Source: Antedon mediterranea (taxonomy: Eukaryota; Echinodermata; Crinoidea; Comatulida; Antedonidae). From it: DNA of 64,000 nucleotides. The notes beneath the pieces were generated by a model. That model made no database searches. It was not told where the DNA came from and saw only the letters and a program-made list of their open reading frames with translations. The stretch spans positions 15,924,932 to 15,988,931 of the forward strand of contig NC_092679.1 of assembly GCF_964355755.1 (NCBI RefSeq), in the 5' to 3' direction. Both the position numbers and the translations under genes were made by a program. Positions 34,591-46,200 of this stretch are shown here, piece by piece. Numbering within the stretch: position 1 is the stretch's first letter; each line of letters starts with the position of its first letter.

Positions 34591-36341
34591 TACGGTGGCC
34601 CACAACTGTCACGCACACTATATAAATCATATTCACACAATTAAAGAAGGAATCACACAATTAAAGAAGAAATCACACAATTAAAGAAGGAATCGCATAT
34701 AAACAAAAGAAAGCATGAAAATATAAAACGAAATGCACAAATAAAGAAGAAACGCGCAATTAAAGAAGAGCTAAGCACAATTAAAGAAGTCCGCAACAAA
34801 TTCGAAAGCTCCTCGCACAATTAAAGAAGTTCGCAACAAAATCAAAAGCTCCTCGCACAATTAAAGAAGTCCGCAACAAATTCGAATGTTCCTCGCACAA
34901 TTAAAGTACAGTAGTCCGTATGGAACGCCATCGCTGCCTCCGGCAGCAAGCTTTAATTCTATTACGTTCGGCTCTTTTACCATTCGGCGCTATTCGGCCC
35001 ATTTACCATTACGTTCGGCTCTTTCAGCATTCGGCGCATTTCTATTTGGCCCATTTACCATTACGTTCGGCTCTTTCAGCATTCGGCTCTTTTTTATTCG
35101 GCCCATTTAACATTGCGTTCGGCTCTTTTTGATTCGGCCCTTTTATATTCGGCTCTTTCTGCATTACGTTGGGCTCTTTTTAAATCGGCATTTTTTTATA
35201 TGGCGCAATTAAAATCTAACCTTTGACATGGGTCAAATGGAAGAAAATCAACGACTGGAAATGATTCTATGAAAAGTTTACAAACATTTCATCATCATGG
35301 CGCCAACCATGAGTAGCCAACCGATTAAAGATGTGTTGAATAACCTAAAATTAATTCATCTTTTAACAAATTTTGAGCGAGAAAGGGTAAATTATTATTA
35401 TTAAATGTTAGGCTGACACTAGGCTAGGCCTAGCTAGCCTATGCCATAAATCAACCTTTTCTCTCTCAAAATGGTCAATAAGGTGGGACAATTGCAACTT
35501 CTCTAACACATTAATCATGTCAATAACATGATTAGTCATATTGAAATAGCCTTCAAATTCATTTAATTCAACCAACCAAACACTCTACATGCTGCATCTA
35601 TTTGTTTTGTAAACTTTTCATAGACTCATTTCCAACCGTTGATTTTCTTCCATTTGACCGCATGTAAAAGGTTAGAATTTAATTGCGCCGTATAAAAAAG
35701 GGCCAAATCACTAAGAGCCGAACGTAATGCAGAAAGAGCCGAATAAAAAAGGGCCAAATCAATACAGAAAGATCCGAACGTAATGGTAAATGGGCCAAAT
35801 AGAAATGCGCCGAATGCTGAAAGAGCCGAACGTAATGGTAAATAGGCCAAACAGAAATGCGCCGAATGCTGAAAGAGCCGAACGTAATGGTAAATGGGCC
35901 GAATAGAAATGCGCCGAATGCTAAAAGAGCCGAACGTAATAGTAAAAGAGCCGAATAGAATTAAGTTTGCTGCCGGAGGCAGCGATGGCGTTCCATACGG
36001 ACTACTGTACTTTAATTTGTTGCGGACTTCTTTAATTGTGCGAGTAGCTTTCGAATTTGTTGCGGACTTCTTTAATTGTGCGAGGAGCTTTCGAATTTTT
36101 TGCGGACTTCTTTAATTGTGCGAGGAGCTTTCGAATTTGTTGCGGACTTCTTTAATTGTGCTTAGCTCTTCTTTATTTGTGCATTTCGTTTTATATTTTC
36201 ATGCTTTCTTTTGTTTATATGCGATTTCTTTAATTGTGCGATTTCTTCTTTAATTGTGTGATTCCTTCTTTAATTGTGTAATTCCTTCTTTAATTGTGTG
36301 ATTCTGTGTTATAGTGTGCGTGACAGTTGTGGGCCACCGTA
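34591..36341. mobile_element. Fold-back DNA transposon with ~700-bp inverted arms
   Basis: The outer ends are TACGGTGGCCCACAACTGTC and its exact inverse. Inverted similarity continues inward to about 35287 on the left and 35607 on the right. The arms are built of short direct repeats: first CACAATTAAAGAAG (many copies), then TTCGGCTCTTT/GGCCCATTT units. The flanking word GTGAAG (34584-34589 and 36342-36347) may be a 6-7 bp target-site duplication, with one extra G on the left. The loop of about 320 bp is not repetitive. Confidence 0.88.
35297..35386 (+). CDS. Candidate start exon inside the fold-back loop (SAM-like)
   Basis: The 30-codon frame MAPTMSSQPIKDVLNNLKLI then HLLTNFERER ends exactly at a donor-like GTAAAT. 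The pattern of a short leader followed by L..L.L..L...F resembles the first helix of SAM-type domains. No downstream exon is present within the element. It may be a captured host exon or the leftover first exon of the element's own gene. There is no proof of expression. Confidence 0.35.
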
Positions 36342-36344
36342 GTG

Positions 36345-39300
36345 AAGAGAAACATCGCGATTTCCAGTTTCTAAAAACAAATAGCTAGCTAATAGTACTG
36401 GTATAAAAAAGAATTAAACTTGAACTGAAGTACAAATATACAGATAAGATGAAGTTTATTTCATCTTTCACAGGAAATTCCTTAAATGATGAGTTTGACA
36501 AACTTAACTAACAATAAGAAGTAAATACATCGACAGATTATGTCTGAAAATGTTCATATAGGCCTAACATCGTATTCCCGTAAGGATAAACAAATTAATT
36601 AATTAAAGTAAATTAATTTACTTGTATTCCAATCCAGTTCGTAAATTCACAGAAACTGAAATTTGATTGAAGTTAAGCGGATTTGGGTTATTATTTCATA
36701 ATTGATATTTATATTGACTCAATATATGTCATAATTTGTATATGGTGTGACTCTCGTATCCTGGTTGAGCGGTGTCCTTTGATAAAAAGCTTTTCCACAT
36801 TCCTAAAATAACTCCTCCTTTTTCAACCCACTTTTTGTGTCAATGTCAATGCGGATTGATATTCCTGCTTACAATAAAGCAATAAGTTGTGAAAACAAAA
36901 ACAAAATTACATTTATTCGTCACGATTAAAATACTAAACTTAAAATAAATGATTTTTATGTTTTGTAGGAATCTATTTATTAATCTATTACATTTGAAAT
37001 AAAATGATGTTATATTGAAAAAGAAGTAGATCCTTTGAGGCAGAATATGAGTACACAGTCTGAGCACAGGATAGTAGTATAGAGGATTCCCCAGTGGTGG
37101 TGTGTGGTGGTTAAAGTCGAGTCTGCTAAGCTAGCCTACCGAATCCTGTGTCATATGTTTGTTTACATTGTTTGTTTAATAAATTGAAATATTTATATGA
37201 ATATCCTTTCCATAGGACTATTTATTTGAAAGCGGTGGAAGGTAAGGGTGTTGTTGTTTTGTGTTAATTACGTCGTATTCCTCTTTTAGTTGCTGTCTTG
37301 TCTAAAACAAGCCACGCTAACTAACTAAGCTAGGCCCGGAGGAGTCCTTGATTGATGATAAGTGTTATGTTAGCCGAGCTGGCTTGCGCCCCGTGCTTAG
37401 TATGACATAAAGACTTAGTCTAGGCTTAAATACAAGTCCTCGCTGGTAAGATACAACGGCATTTCATAGGAATACTGCATGCATAAACACATTTACTCTA
37501 AATATATATCATTTTAATTGTTGGTTCGCTTTCAAAATAACATTAATTATTATAGTATTATAGTACTGAGTATTTTTATTAATAAGTTATTTTTAGATTT
37601 AGGCTTACGTACAGTAGTATCTGTCCTACTGTATATAGGCCTAATAGTATTAGAAAGCCACTCCGAGAGTGCATACCTCCGCCTACTGGAAAATTCTCCT
37701 ACATCAGATTTCTCCGGTAAAAAAATATATATATGTATTTGTGTGTGTCTTAATGCTGTTTGTGATTTACGCTAATTTCACTACAAGCATGTGTATGCGA
37801 GTTTGGTGTAATGGTTATGTAACAAGCCTTTCAATTAACAATAGCTTCAGTTGAGTAACAATAGAACAGCAACGCGAAAATCAAACAAGTGAATTTGAAA
37901 AGAAATAGGTTTTGTAAACTACTTGCATCAAAAAACGTGCACATTAAATCAAATTATGTTTTACAATTACAAATCACAAATTATAACTCTTGCCTCTTGT
38001 ACAAAAATGAAGTTTTTTGGACAAGTAGTTCTCGAGAAAATTCAATTTGAGTTTACTTGTTACTTTAAGACTGCTCGCCGGCTTTTGAAAAATTCTGTCC
38101 TATCTTTTTAACACTAGCAGGTCTGAAAAGTATACTAAAAAGTGGTCCAGAATTGGGACCGTGGTCGGAAATGGTCCCAAAATTTTATGGAATGGTCCTT
38201 AACCACATATCTATCTGTACATTCATTTTCGTAAAGACCTTGTAATTACTTTTTGAGTAATCCTGCTAACAAACAGATAAACAGACAGACAAACACACAC
38301 GATCGATTACATATACCTCCTTGGCGAGGTAAATGATGGTATAGCAACTTAGAAGTCATGTATGTAAGGTATTGGTTTTTTTTATGAATGTTTTGAATGA
38401 TTTTTTGAGTCCTCTATCAGAAAATGGTCTGTATATAGCTACAGATGCATTTACCCTGATTGAAATTAAAGTCCATCCTGGCCGGCAGCCTGGTACATGC
38501 CTGCCTCACAGACATGGTATCTATACAGACATGTATACAGTAACTGTGCCTGCAATTCTGTTTATTATTCAACGTTATGATTTTTTTCATCTACTGTATT
38601 ATCCAAATCAGAACTGTCAAAAACAATGTGTTTTTTTATTTCATAACGTGTAATGTTTAATAATACTGGTATATTGGTAGAATAAGAAGGGTAGACCACC
38701 CAACCAGCAGTTTGTTGGGTTTACCCAAAGAATATATCACCAGGGAATGAATAATCCCCGAATTTTGCATTATAAATTTGTAACAGAGAGTGATGCCCGC
38801 CTTCATAAAGGCGGATGTATACAGACTAAATAAAACTTGATTTTATAGATTATACATGTCACATTAAATAGAATTATGATATATAATTTTGCAATTGTAA
38901 ACTATTTTATAATACATATTTAATAACAAACTACTGTAGTGTACATTCACTACTAAAGAAAATTATTTACTAACATGCTAAATTAGTTCACAAATAAAGG
39001 CCAAATAGCAACAAAAAAAATCAACCAAATTTACTCAGCATGGCCTGTTCTTTGTTATTGCCGCGTACTAATCGACGGCCGTTAAATTAAGTAATGTTTT
39101 TATGATATAAATTGGTATAAAATACATTATTAATAGGATATACAATGTTAAATTTAATTACCTGTAGTATTTATTTTTTTTACCAGAAACAAGTTAAATA
39201 TAGAAATATTATTGAACTATCTTTCGCGTAAACAAAAACATGCCCGGTAGCACGCTGTTAATGAAGCGAACTGTTTATTCGGCAATTTTTTTACTAAATA

Positions 39301-40056
39301 AATTGCATGAAACGAACAATTAAATATTCAAACAGCATTTAACATGTTGGCATACAGTTAATAACATTTTTTATCATGAAAACATTACAGGTGGTCCAGG
39401 CTTAGATTAGTGTAACCGTTACAAAAAGGTGTATACATCCTGACTTACTGTATAGCGGCGCCCTACCGCATGGACAATATTACTGTTACAGCAAAAACCG
39501 TGGAATACTAATCTTGTATATTTTTTTGGTTTTACCACAATATTTATGGTATGCAGCTGAGAGCTCTGTAAAAGTGGGGTTAATAGCATATACTGTAGTA
39601 CTGTACAGTACCTATAAAATTCCTGTATTTCTCAATAACTGTCCTAATCAGTACTGTTTTCTGATTGGTCAATTATTTTGGCATGTCCAAACCTGTCCTA
39701 CCTTTCTCTTTACTGTGGTTGGTTGATACCAATAATACTATACAGTATATTTTGTATCCTTGACTTATGAAAAAAGATATTTATTTTGTAAATCTGGATG
39801 GAGAGATTATCTTACCACTTTCCTATAGGAACTGCGTTACTACACATCTAAAACTGAATTGTTGGAAATGTACAGTATGTCCATAATATTAACCTGCTCT
39901 AGTGACCAGCACAGTAAACTTCAAAAGTATTTTACTTTCACATAAAATTCTCAGTTCTGTTGTGGTTACAGAACATTTAACAATTAACCACCAACATGTA
40001 CAAACTTTCTGAAGATGTGTTTGATTTTCAACAGATGTTTAATTTCTTTTTTTTAG
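36345..40056. other. Upstream region of the FERM phosphatase gene
   Basis: No coding exon recognised. A plausible non-coding first exon ends near 37241 (GCGGTGGAAG then GTAAGG). The sequence ending at 40056 is a pyrimidine-rich splice acceptor, so the gene begins with at least one exon upstream. Around 38690-38830 there is slightly GC-richer sequence of unknown nature. Confidence 0.4.
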
Positions 40057-40111
40057 GTAAAAATGAATTGCAATTACAAAGGATTTAGAAGGAAATAATT
40101 AACAATTCAAA
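40057..40111 (+). other. 5' UTR part of the phosphatase exon, with a short upstream ORF
   Basis: After the acceptor TTTTTTTTAG at 40056, a 55-nt leader precedes the start codon. It contains an upstream ATG (40063) opening an 11-codon ORF (MNCNYKGFRRK, stop at 40096-40098), which could reduce translation of the main frame. Confidence 0.55.
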
Positions 40112-40285
40112 ATGCCATTTGGACTGAAGTTTAAGAAAACCCGGAGATATTATGTCTCTGGCAAGAATTCATTCGTTGCGAGAATACAATTACTGGATAA
40201 CACATTTATGGAGTGTACGTTATCAACTGAGGGCACTGGTCAAGACTGCCTTGAAGTTATTGGTCAAAAACTAGAGCTGGACGAG
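40112..40285 (+). CDS. Phosphatase exon 1 (coding): FERM F1 start
   Basis: Residues 1-58, [17 protein letters not shown] through GQKLELDE. The donor is GTAGGA. The start is the ATG that gives the family N-terminus MP(L)PFGLKLK-like. Confidence 0.95.
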
Positions 40286-43200
40286 GTAGGATACTATTTT
40301 AATCAAAGTAACTATGTAAAAGGGTATGCCCTGAATAGAGGTTTTTGTGGGTAAAAAACCAATAAATATACAGTAACTGTACTATAACCACAATGAACAC
40401 TAATTGATCCTGGACTACGACAAACTTGTGATTTGCTTTATATCTGTACACTAGTTCAAATGTTTATCCAGCAATTCTGCACCTGTATAGTAGTACAGTA
40501 TATACTGTAAGCCCTGCTAAATCCAGATGGAAAGCCATTAAATCTTGATGGTTATTGGCCGAGTTATCAAGATGTCCCCGGAACTTCAAGTTTATAAAAA
40601 CAGCATTACTTAACTAGACATGTAACTCGTCACTTTGACGAGTTTGGTTATCCGCCGCGCAAGTGGTGCAACATTAACATTAAGGGGATAGGTTGAGGAC
40701 AAAAGGAAGTGTTCACGTTGGCATTATGACCTGAACTGAAGAATATGATATGTTGTTATTGCTGAATTTTATTATTTAAATTCATATATAGTATACACAG
40801 TCTAATCTGTATCCATATCACATACAGTGTAGAATAGGTGAAATTACGGGACCCGCTATTTATTGCAATTTTTAACATGTTGACGATTTTAAAATGAAAC
40901 GCGAAGGTAGCAATTCCGAAAGGAAATTATCTCAGCAACAACGTATTAGCGTGTAGAAGAAATTTGAATACGTGAAATATTGATGCGCGCTCTTTTAAAT
41001 GTAATGAATTATGACGCAAAAGATGAAAATACGACTTTTTTTATTTAACTGGCCATATGATGACGTCACGACATCCGATTGGCAACATTTTAACATAATT
41101 TTGTATCTACAATCCAATAGCTTCCAGAAAAAGTTTTAATCGTGATTATCACATTTTATTCTTACGAGCTATAACAGATTTAAATTTACTGTAAAGATGA
41201 AATTGATGCCACACGTGATTTCAATTTTTAGGCATGATGACGTCATAAAAATTAAAATATTTTTCACTCATGCGAAAGATAGTTGATTGACCTAGACAAT
41301 ATCAAAATCGGGGTGAAAATGGAAAACGGATAAGTGGAGATGCGCTCTATTCAATGTGATGAGCTATGACGAAAGATACAAAAATCCTAAATTTTATATT
41401 CGCGTGGCCATACGATGACGTCACAATGTCCGGTTAGCCATATTAATACCTGATCCGATATCTACAACTCATCTACTTCCAGAATATGCCATCCACAAAA
41501 AGTTGACCGTCTAGTTTAGAAATTATGACTGTTTAAAAAAAGGCATATTTTAAACGAATTTTTTAACCTTTTCATAAAAAACGCGCGCAAATTGTCCAAT
41601 TCGACGTGCTCGTATGACGTATCTTTAAGTCGAAATTGTTAAAAATTTGGTTAAATTACATGAAAAGGCTGGAAAAACATAAATCACGCGAAAAAAATAC
41701 GTTTTCAATGCTACGTGCGCACCGCACACGTAAAAATGTGCGCACGCGTGGGAATTTTTGACATGTTTAAAACGACATGAAACGCGTAGAAAGTTGATTA
41801 TAAATTAGTTTCGCGCATTTTGAAATTTTAAATGCGCGTGCGCGCGTAAGTTTGTGTAAAACACGCAATTTTTTTTCAACAGAAAGTTAGCGCATGATAT
41901 AAATTAAACTTTTGCAAAGTTTCAAGTTGAAATGTTATTTGGTTTTCGACATATGTTAAATACGAGAAAATCGTTAAATCGCGCGTACGTCACGTTGCGC
42001 AATTGTAAACATCATGAAAAGCTTCGCTTGACGACGTTACATAAATGTCAAAATGTTAACATAGTTAACAAAATGTTATGTTTGCAAGTTTCAGAGAAAA
42101 GCGTTACACAAAAATCATACAGAAAGAAAGAAGAAGAATAAAAAGTTGATGATGATGATGATGATGATGATTTCGTACAATCACAAGAGGTTATCCTGCA
42201 ACTTCGTTGCGGATAACCAAATTACAAAGAAATATAAATAGAATTATGCTACAGTATACACTATACAGGATTTTCATTACCTTCCTTTTCTTACAGTTAA
42301 TGTATTTTGGGTTGTTGTATATAAACAAGAATTACAAGTTAAGATGGGTTGAATTGGAAAAACCATTAAAGAAGCAACTTGATAAGAACGCCCATGATAC
42401 GTTGTTGAGATTCGGTGTGATGCTGTATACGTCCAATGTACAACACTTAAACCAGGAGATTACAAGGTAAGGAATTGGAGATTATTAACTTGCCCAAAAC
42501 CGGACATGGTTAAGGAAGGTACATTTATCGCCACCCCTCCCACTTTTTATATCATTTATTATATTACATATGATTATATGTAATAATCATATCATTTAAC
42601 ACTTCCTCACCTCCTTTTACAATAGGCACGTTAACAATTTTGCAGGAGATGCACAGGGTGTAAAGTGTTGGAAAATTTTATTTATAGTTGGTATAATTTT
42701 TCGTAGAATATTTTATTTTTAACTTCAATTGATTACAAGGAATTATCAAACAGCAAAGCAAATGTTTTCATAGACTCCCAGACGTGATTTGGGATGTGCG
42801 CATACCCAGTCCGACATTACAAATTACAGTACCAAGTAATACTGTAGCTTCCACATTGATACTGTTTTGTATCGATTCCGTCCGCTAGACTATAACTGCC
42901 TGAAGGCGCAAAAAACTATTGTGATAGTCAGCAAGTTGTAAGAAGCTGAGGGTACTGTACATTAGTTGTGTTATGTTAGTAAAGTATGTGTCCTTTGGTT
43001 TGAGATGTTGTATGACCTTGCCTTATAACCTTAACCTAATAAATCAACTCTGTTCTGTTAGTTCAGGTCAAGGTGTGTCAAGGCACATTCTGCAAATATC
43101 TATTCAAAATATTTCTTACAATTTTTTTTTTTAATGAAAGTTATCAGGACACAGGTAGAGAAATTATAAATGCCCAGACAGATAACTGAATGTTATTGTT

Positions 43201-46200
43201 AACCCTGAACAATCGTCAGAAAAGGGCAAAAGATTAATAATGAAAGTACAAAATAAAAAGGTGGGATTTGAATATCATTTTTAAGATTCCAAACTCCCAA
43301 AAAATTGTAGACATTTCTCAATTTATTTCTCCCCCACTCAGTCCTTTAGAAACAAATGTATTTTCTGATTTTGAAATTTGTTTTAGAGAAAAGTTAGGAG
43401 GTCTGAAAGTACTGAAAAAGACAGGTGGGAGACAACCATGTTGCCAATGTAAAGGTGATAACTGAATACCGTCTGATCATTTAGCTATTTACTGTAAGAT
43501 GGTTGAATGAGTAATTGTACCGTAAATGAACACATATTATTCTACCTGTAAAAGTCACAGATCAAATTCCTTTGAATGGATCAGGCAATTCAGTTCTAGG
43601 TAAAAATTCCACGTTCGAAGAAACTTGTCATTTTCGTAGTATTTCTGAAATACAGTAAGGCTAGTTTTACAATACTATAAGGTCATTTTATACTATGTAT
43701 ACTGTATGAAATCATTATTTTACAAGAAAGAAAATGAAGAAAAATTTACCTTTTTTTAATCAAATTTTAAAGATATATTTTATTAATGTGTGTGTATATT
43801 TAATTTTTACTGTACTTGATAGGAATACTGTCAGTGTTCTCCCACACAATTTATATTTAAGTACCAAATTATACTACTGTATTATAGATGTACTGTAAAC
43901 TAATTTACAAAAAAGTAAATTGTACTGTACTTTGTCTATCCAATTGAGCTCTTGTTGTGTTCTTCTAATGGCTAGGCCTAACCTACAGTTACAACTTTAC
44001 TAAATACTGTACGGTACATCATTTTTAATACCAGTTTGAGTGAATTTATTCTGGCAAATCTTGCTGGCAAAACCTGCTTTGGGAGAACACTGACTGAATG
44101 TTAATTGTTCTGTTTTATTTTTAAATTGTCTGTTACTGTACTGTACTTATAGTAGCAGCAAGCATACAGTACTGTATTAAGTGAATAGATTTGATTATTG
44201 AAAATCTCTGAACAATACTCTGAAAAATGTACAGTACGTTCATCATCAGCTAATTTGTTCAGTTGAGCAAATAGGAAGGAATTTGGTTTATTTAAAAAAA
44301 CAAATTTGACAAATATTGAATGTCAATTTATTCTGGATAGTGATCTGCTGTATTGTAACACTTTTAATAGAAATTACTGTACAAACAAATAAAGTTTTGC
44401 CTTCTCTTCATCCTGTAGTAGAAGTTACTGTATCAGTATAATTATAATTTTTCTGCTGACAGCAAATACATAACTACATGTACTCTAAATTTGTGTGTGA
44501 ATAAAATTACCTCCATTTTATTAGTAATAATAGACAAATTTCAAGCAAGTGGCCTTTTCAAATATAAACAGTTAAAACACCTAAGAATTAACAGTTTAAT
44601 ACATTCATTCTGAAATTAGTAATAAATTAAAACATTTTGTCACAACATAGTTTTACTTTGTAGATTTTTAAAGAATTGTTCATTATTGGTAATACCAGTA
44701 AAAGTTATCACTAGTTTTACTGAAATGAAGATAATTTAATTAATACTGTATATATCATGATTAAAAACTATTTATTATTATTAAGATGTATTAGTGTCAG
44801 ATTTTTAAAGATCAATACTATATGAGGACATTCTTATAACAAAATGATATTTCCAGTTAAGCGTGGTCTTATTATTACACAAGTCACACCACAAATTGCT
44901 GTGTTTACGTAAATCTTACATAGCAGAATAGACATTCCTCCTACAGCCTTTTTAACTTTTCAAAAGAAATTCCAAAGAATCAACACACAATAGTAAAGAA
45001 AAATATATCAGCCTGGTCATGAGAATAAAATCAATAAACCTTTACAAAAACATTGTGTAAGTTCAGTTTATTTCTTAACCGTTATTTTTTTAAAAGCAGT
45101 GTCTGGATGTACTGTAAACATTTCTTTTTTTATATCTGATATTTTATCTTTCTCTTAGATAACAAAAATCATACTGTATCATTTTTTCATATCATATTAA
45201 TAAAAATAAAAATATGGGGAATTTACTTTTTAATTCTGAAAATTCAAGTAAGTTTTTTCATTAAAAAAAAATTTCTTTATTATTTAAGTACACTATTTCA
45301 AGCAATTAAATAATAAAGTTCTTTCACATCGTGCCCGGATTCATTCATGCTCACTGTTGATTGGCTAAAAGAAAAAAAATTGTACGATTTCAGCAAACGA
45401 ATGGCTTCTTGATCTGTCGCACCAAATTTGGAGTCCAAATCGGGTACGAATTCAAATCTTACGAATGCTTTACCACCAATGAACCCATTTTAACAATATT
45501 TGTCTCAGAGCACCGGACCGAATTTGGGCACGATGTGAAAACAGCTTTATATGCAAAAACATAGTGTCTCCTTAATTCTGTAAGAGTGTTCCAAAACGTT
45601 CACTGTCACTGGAAAGAGTCTATACTGTAGGGGCTTGGGATTCTACTGTATTGTATTATTAATAAATTATTAATGCTTAAATATTATTTTTCGTAGGTAC
45701 CTATATTTTCTACAGTTAAAGAGTGATATCATTGAAGGAATACTTCCTTGTAGTCTTGAGCAAGCGGTTCTACTAGCAAGCTATGCTGTCCAAGGTATGT
45801 TTGTTCCTTTATCTACAGTTAGGCCTACTACCGTAACTATCTTTTACTTATTTTTAGAAAGTACAAGTATACTGTTTTGGCATTCCTTTACCACAATCAA
45901 TATCTTGACAAATACTATGATGGCTTTGACAAATGATGTATATGTTTTTTCATCTTTAACATAATTTCATAAACATCTTCTATCTATCTTCTAAACTTTC
46001 TATCATCTAAAAGTCGTAGTTAGTCATGCCTCGGGTCACATTCTATGGTCACCGTACAGGTAGGCTACTACATTAGTACTTCTATGAATGGATGACTAGC
46101 CGGTGACAATAACGCTAGTTGGTCATACCCAGTACCGTTTTGATTTTACGATCTTTCGGGAAACCACCTCACGACGAGCATAAGAGAAAATTTCTGTTTT

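Noticed and set aside
34886-36115. ORFs of about 70 codons rich in repeated RSALSAFG-like peptides
   Set aside because: They are translations of the short tandem repeats in the fold-back arms, and appear in both arms as mirror images.
41932-42141. 69-codon ORF in the intron 1 element
   Set aside because: Lys/Arg/His-rich chance translation of a CpG-rich repeat; no similarity or splice context.
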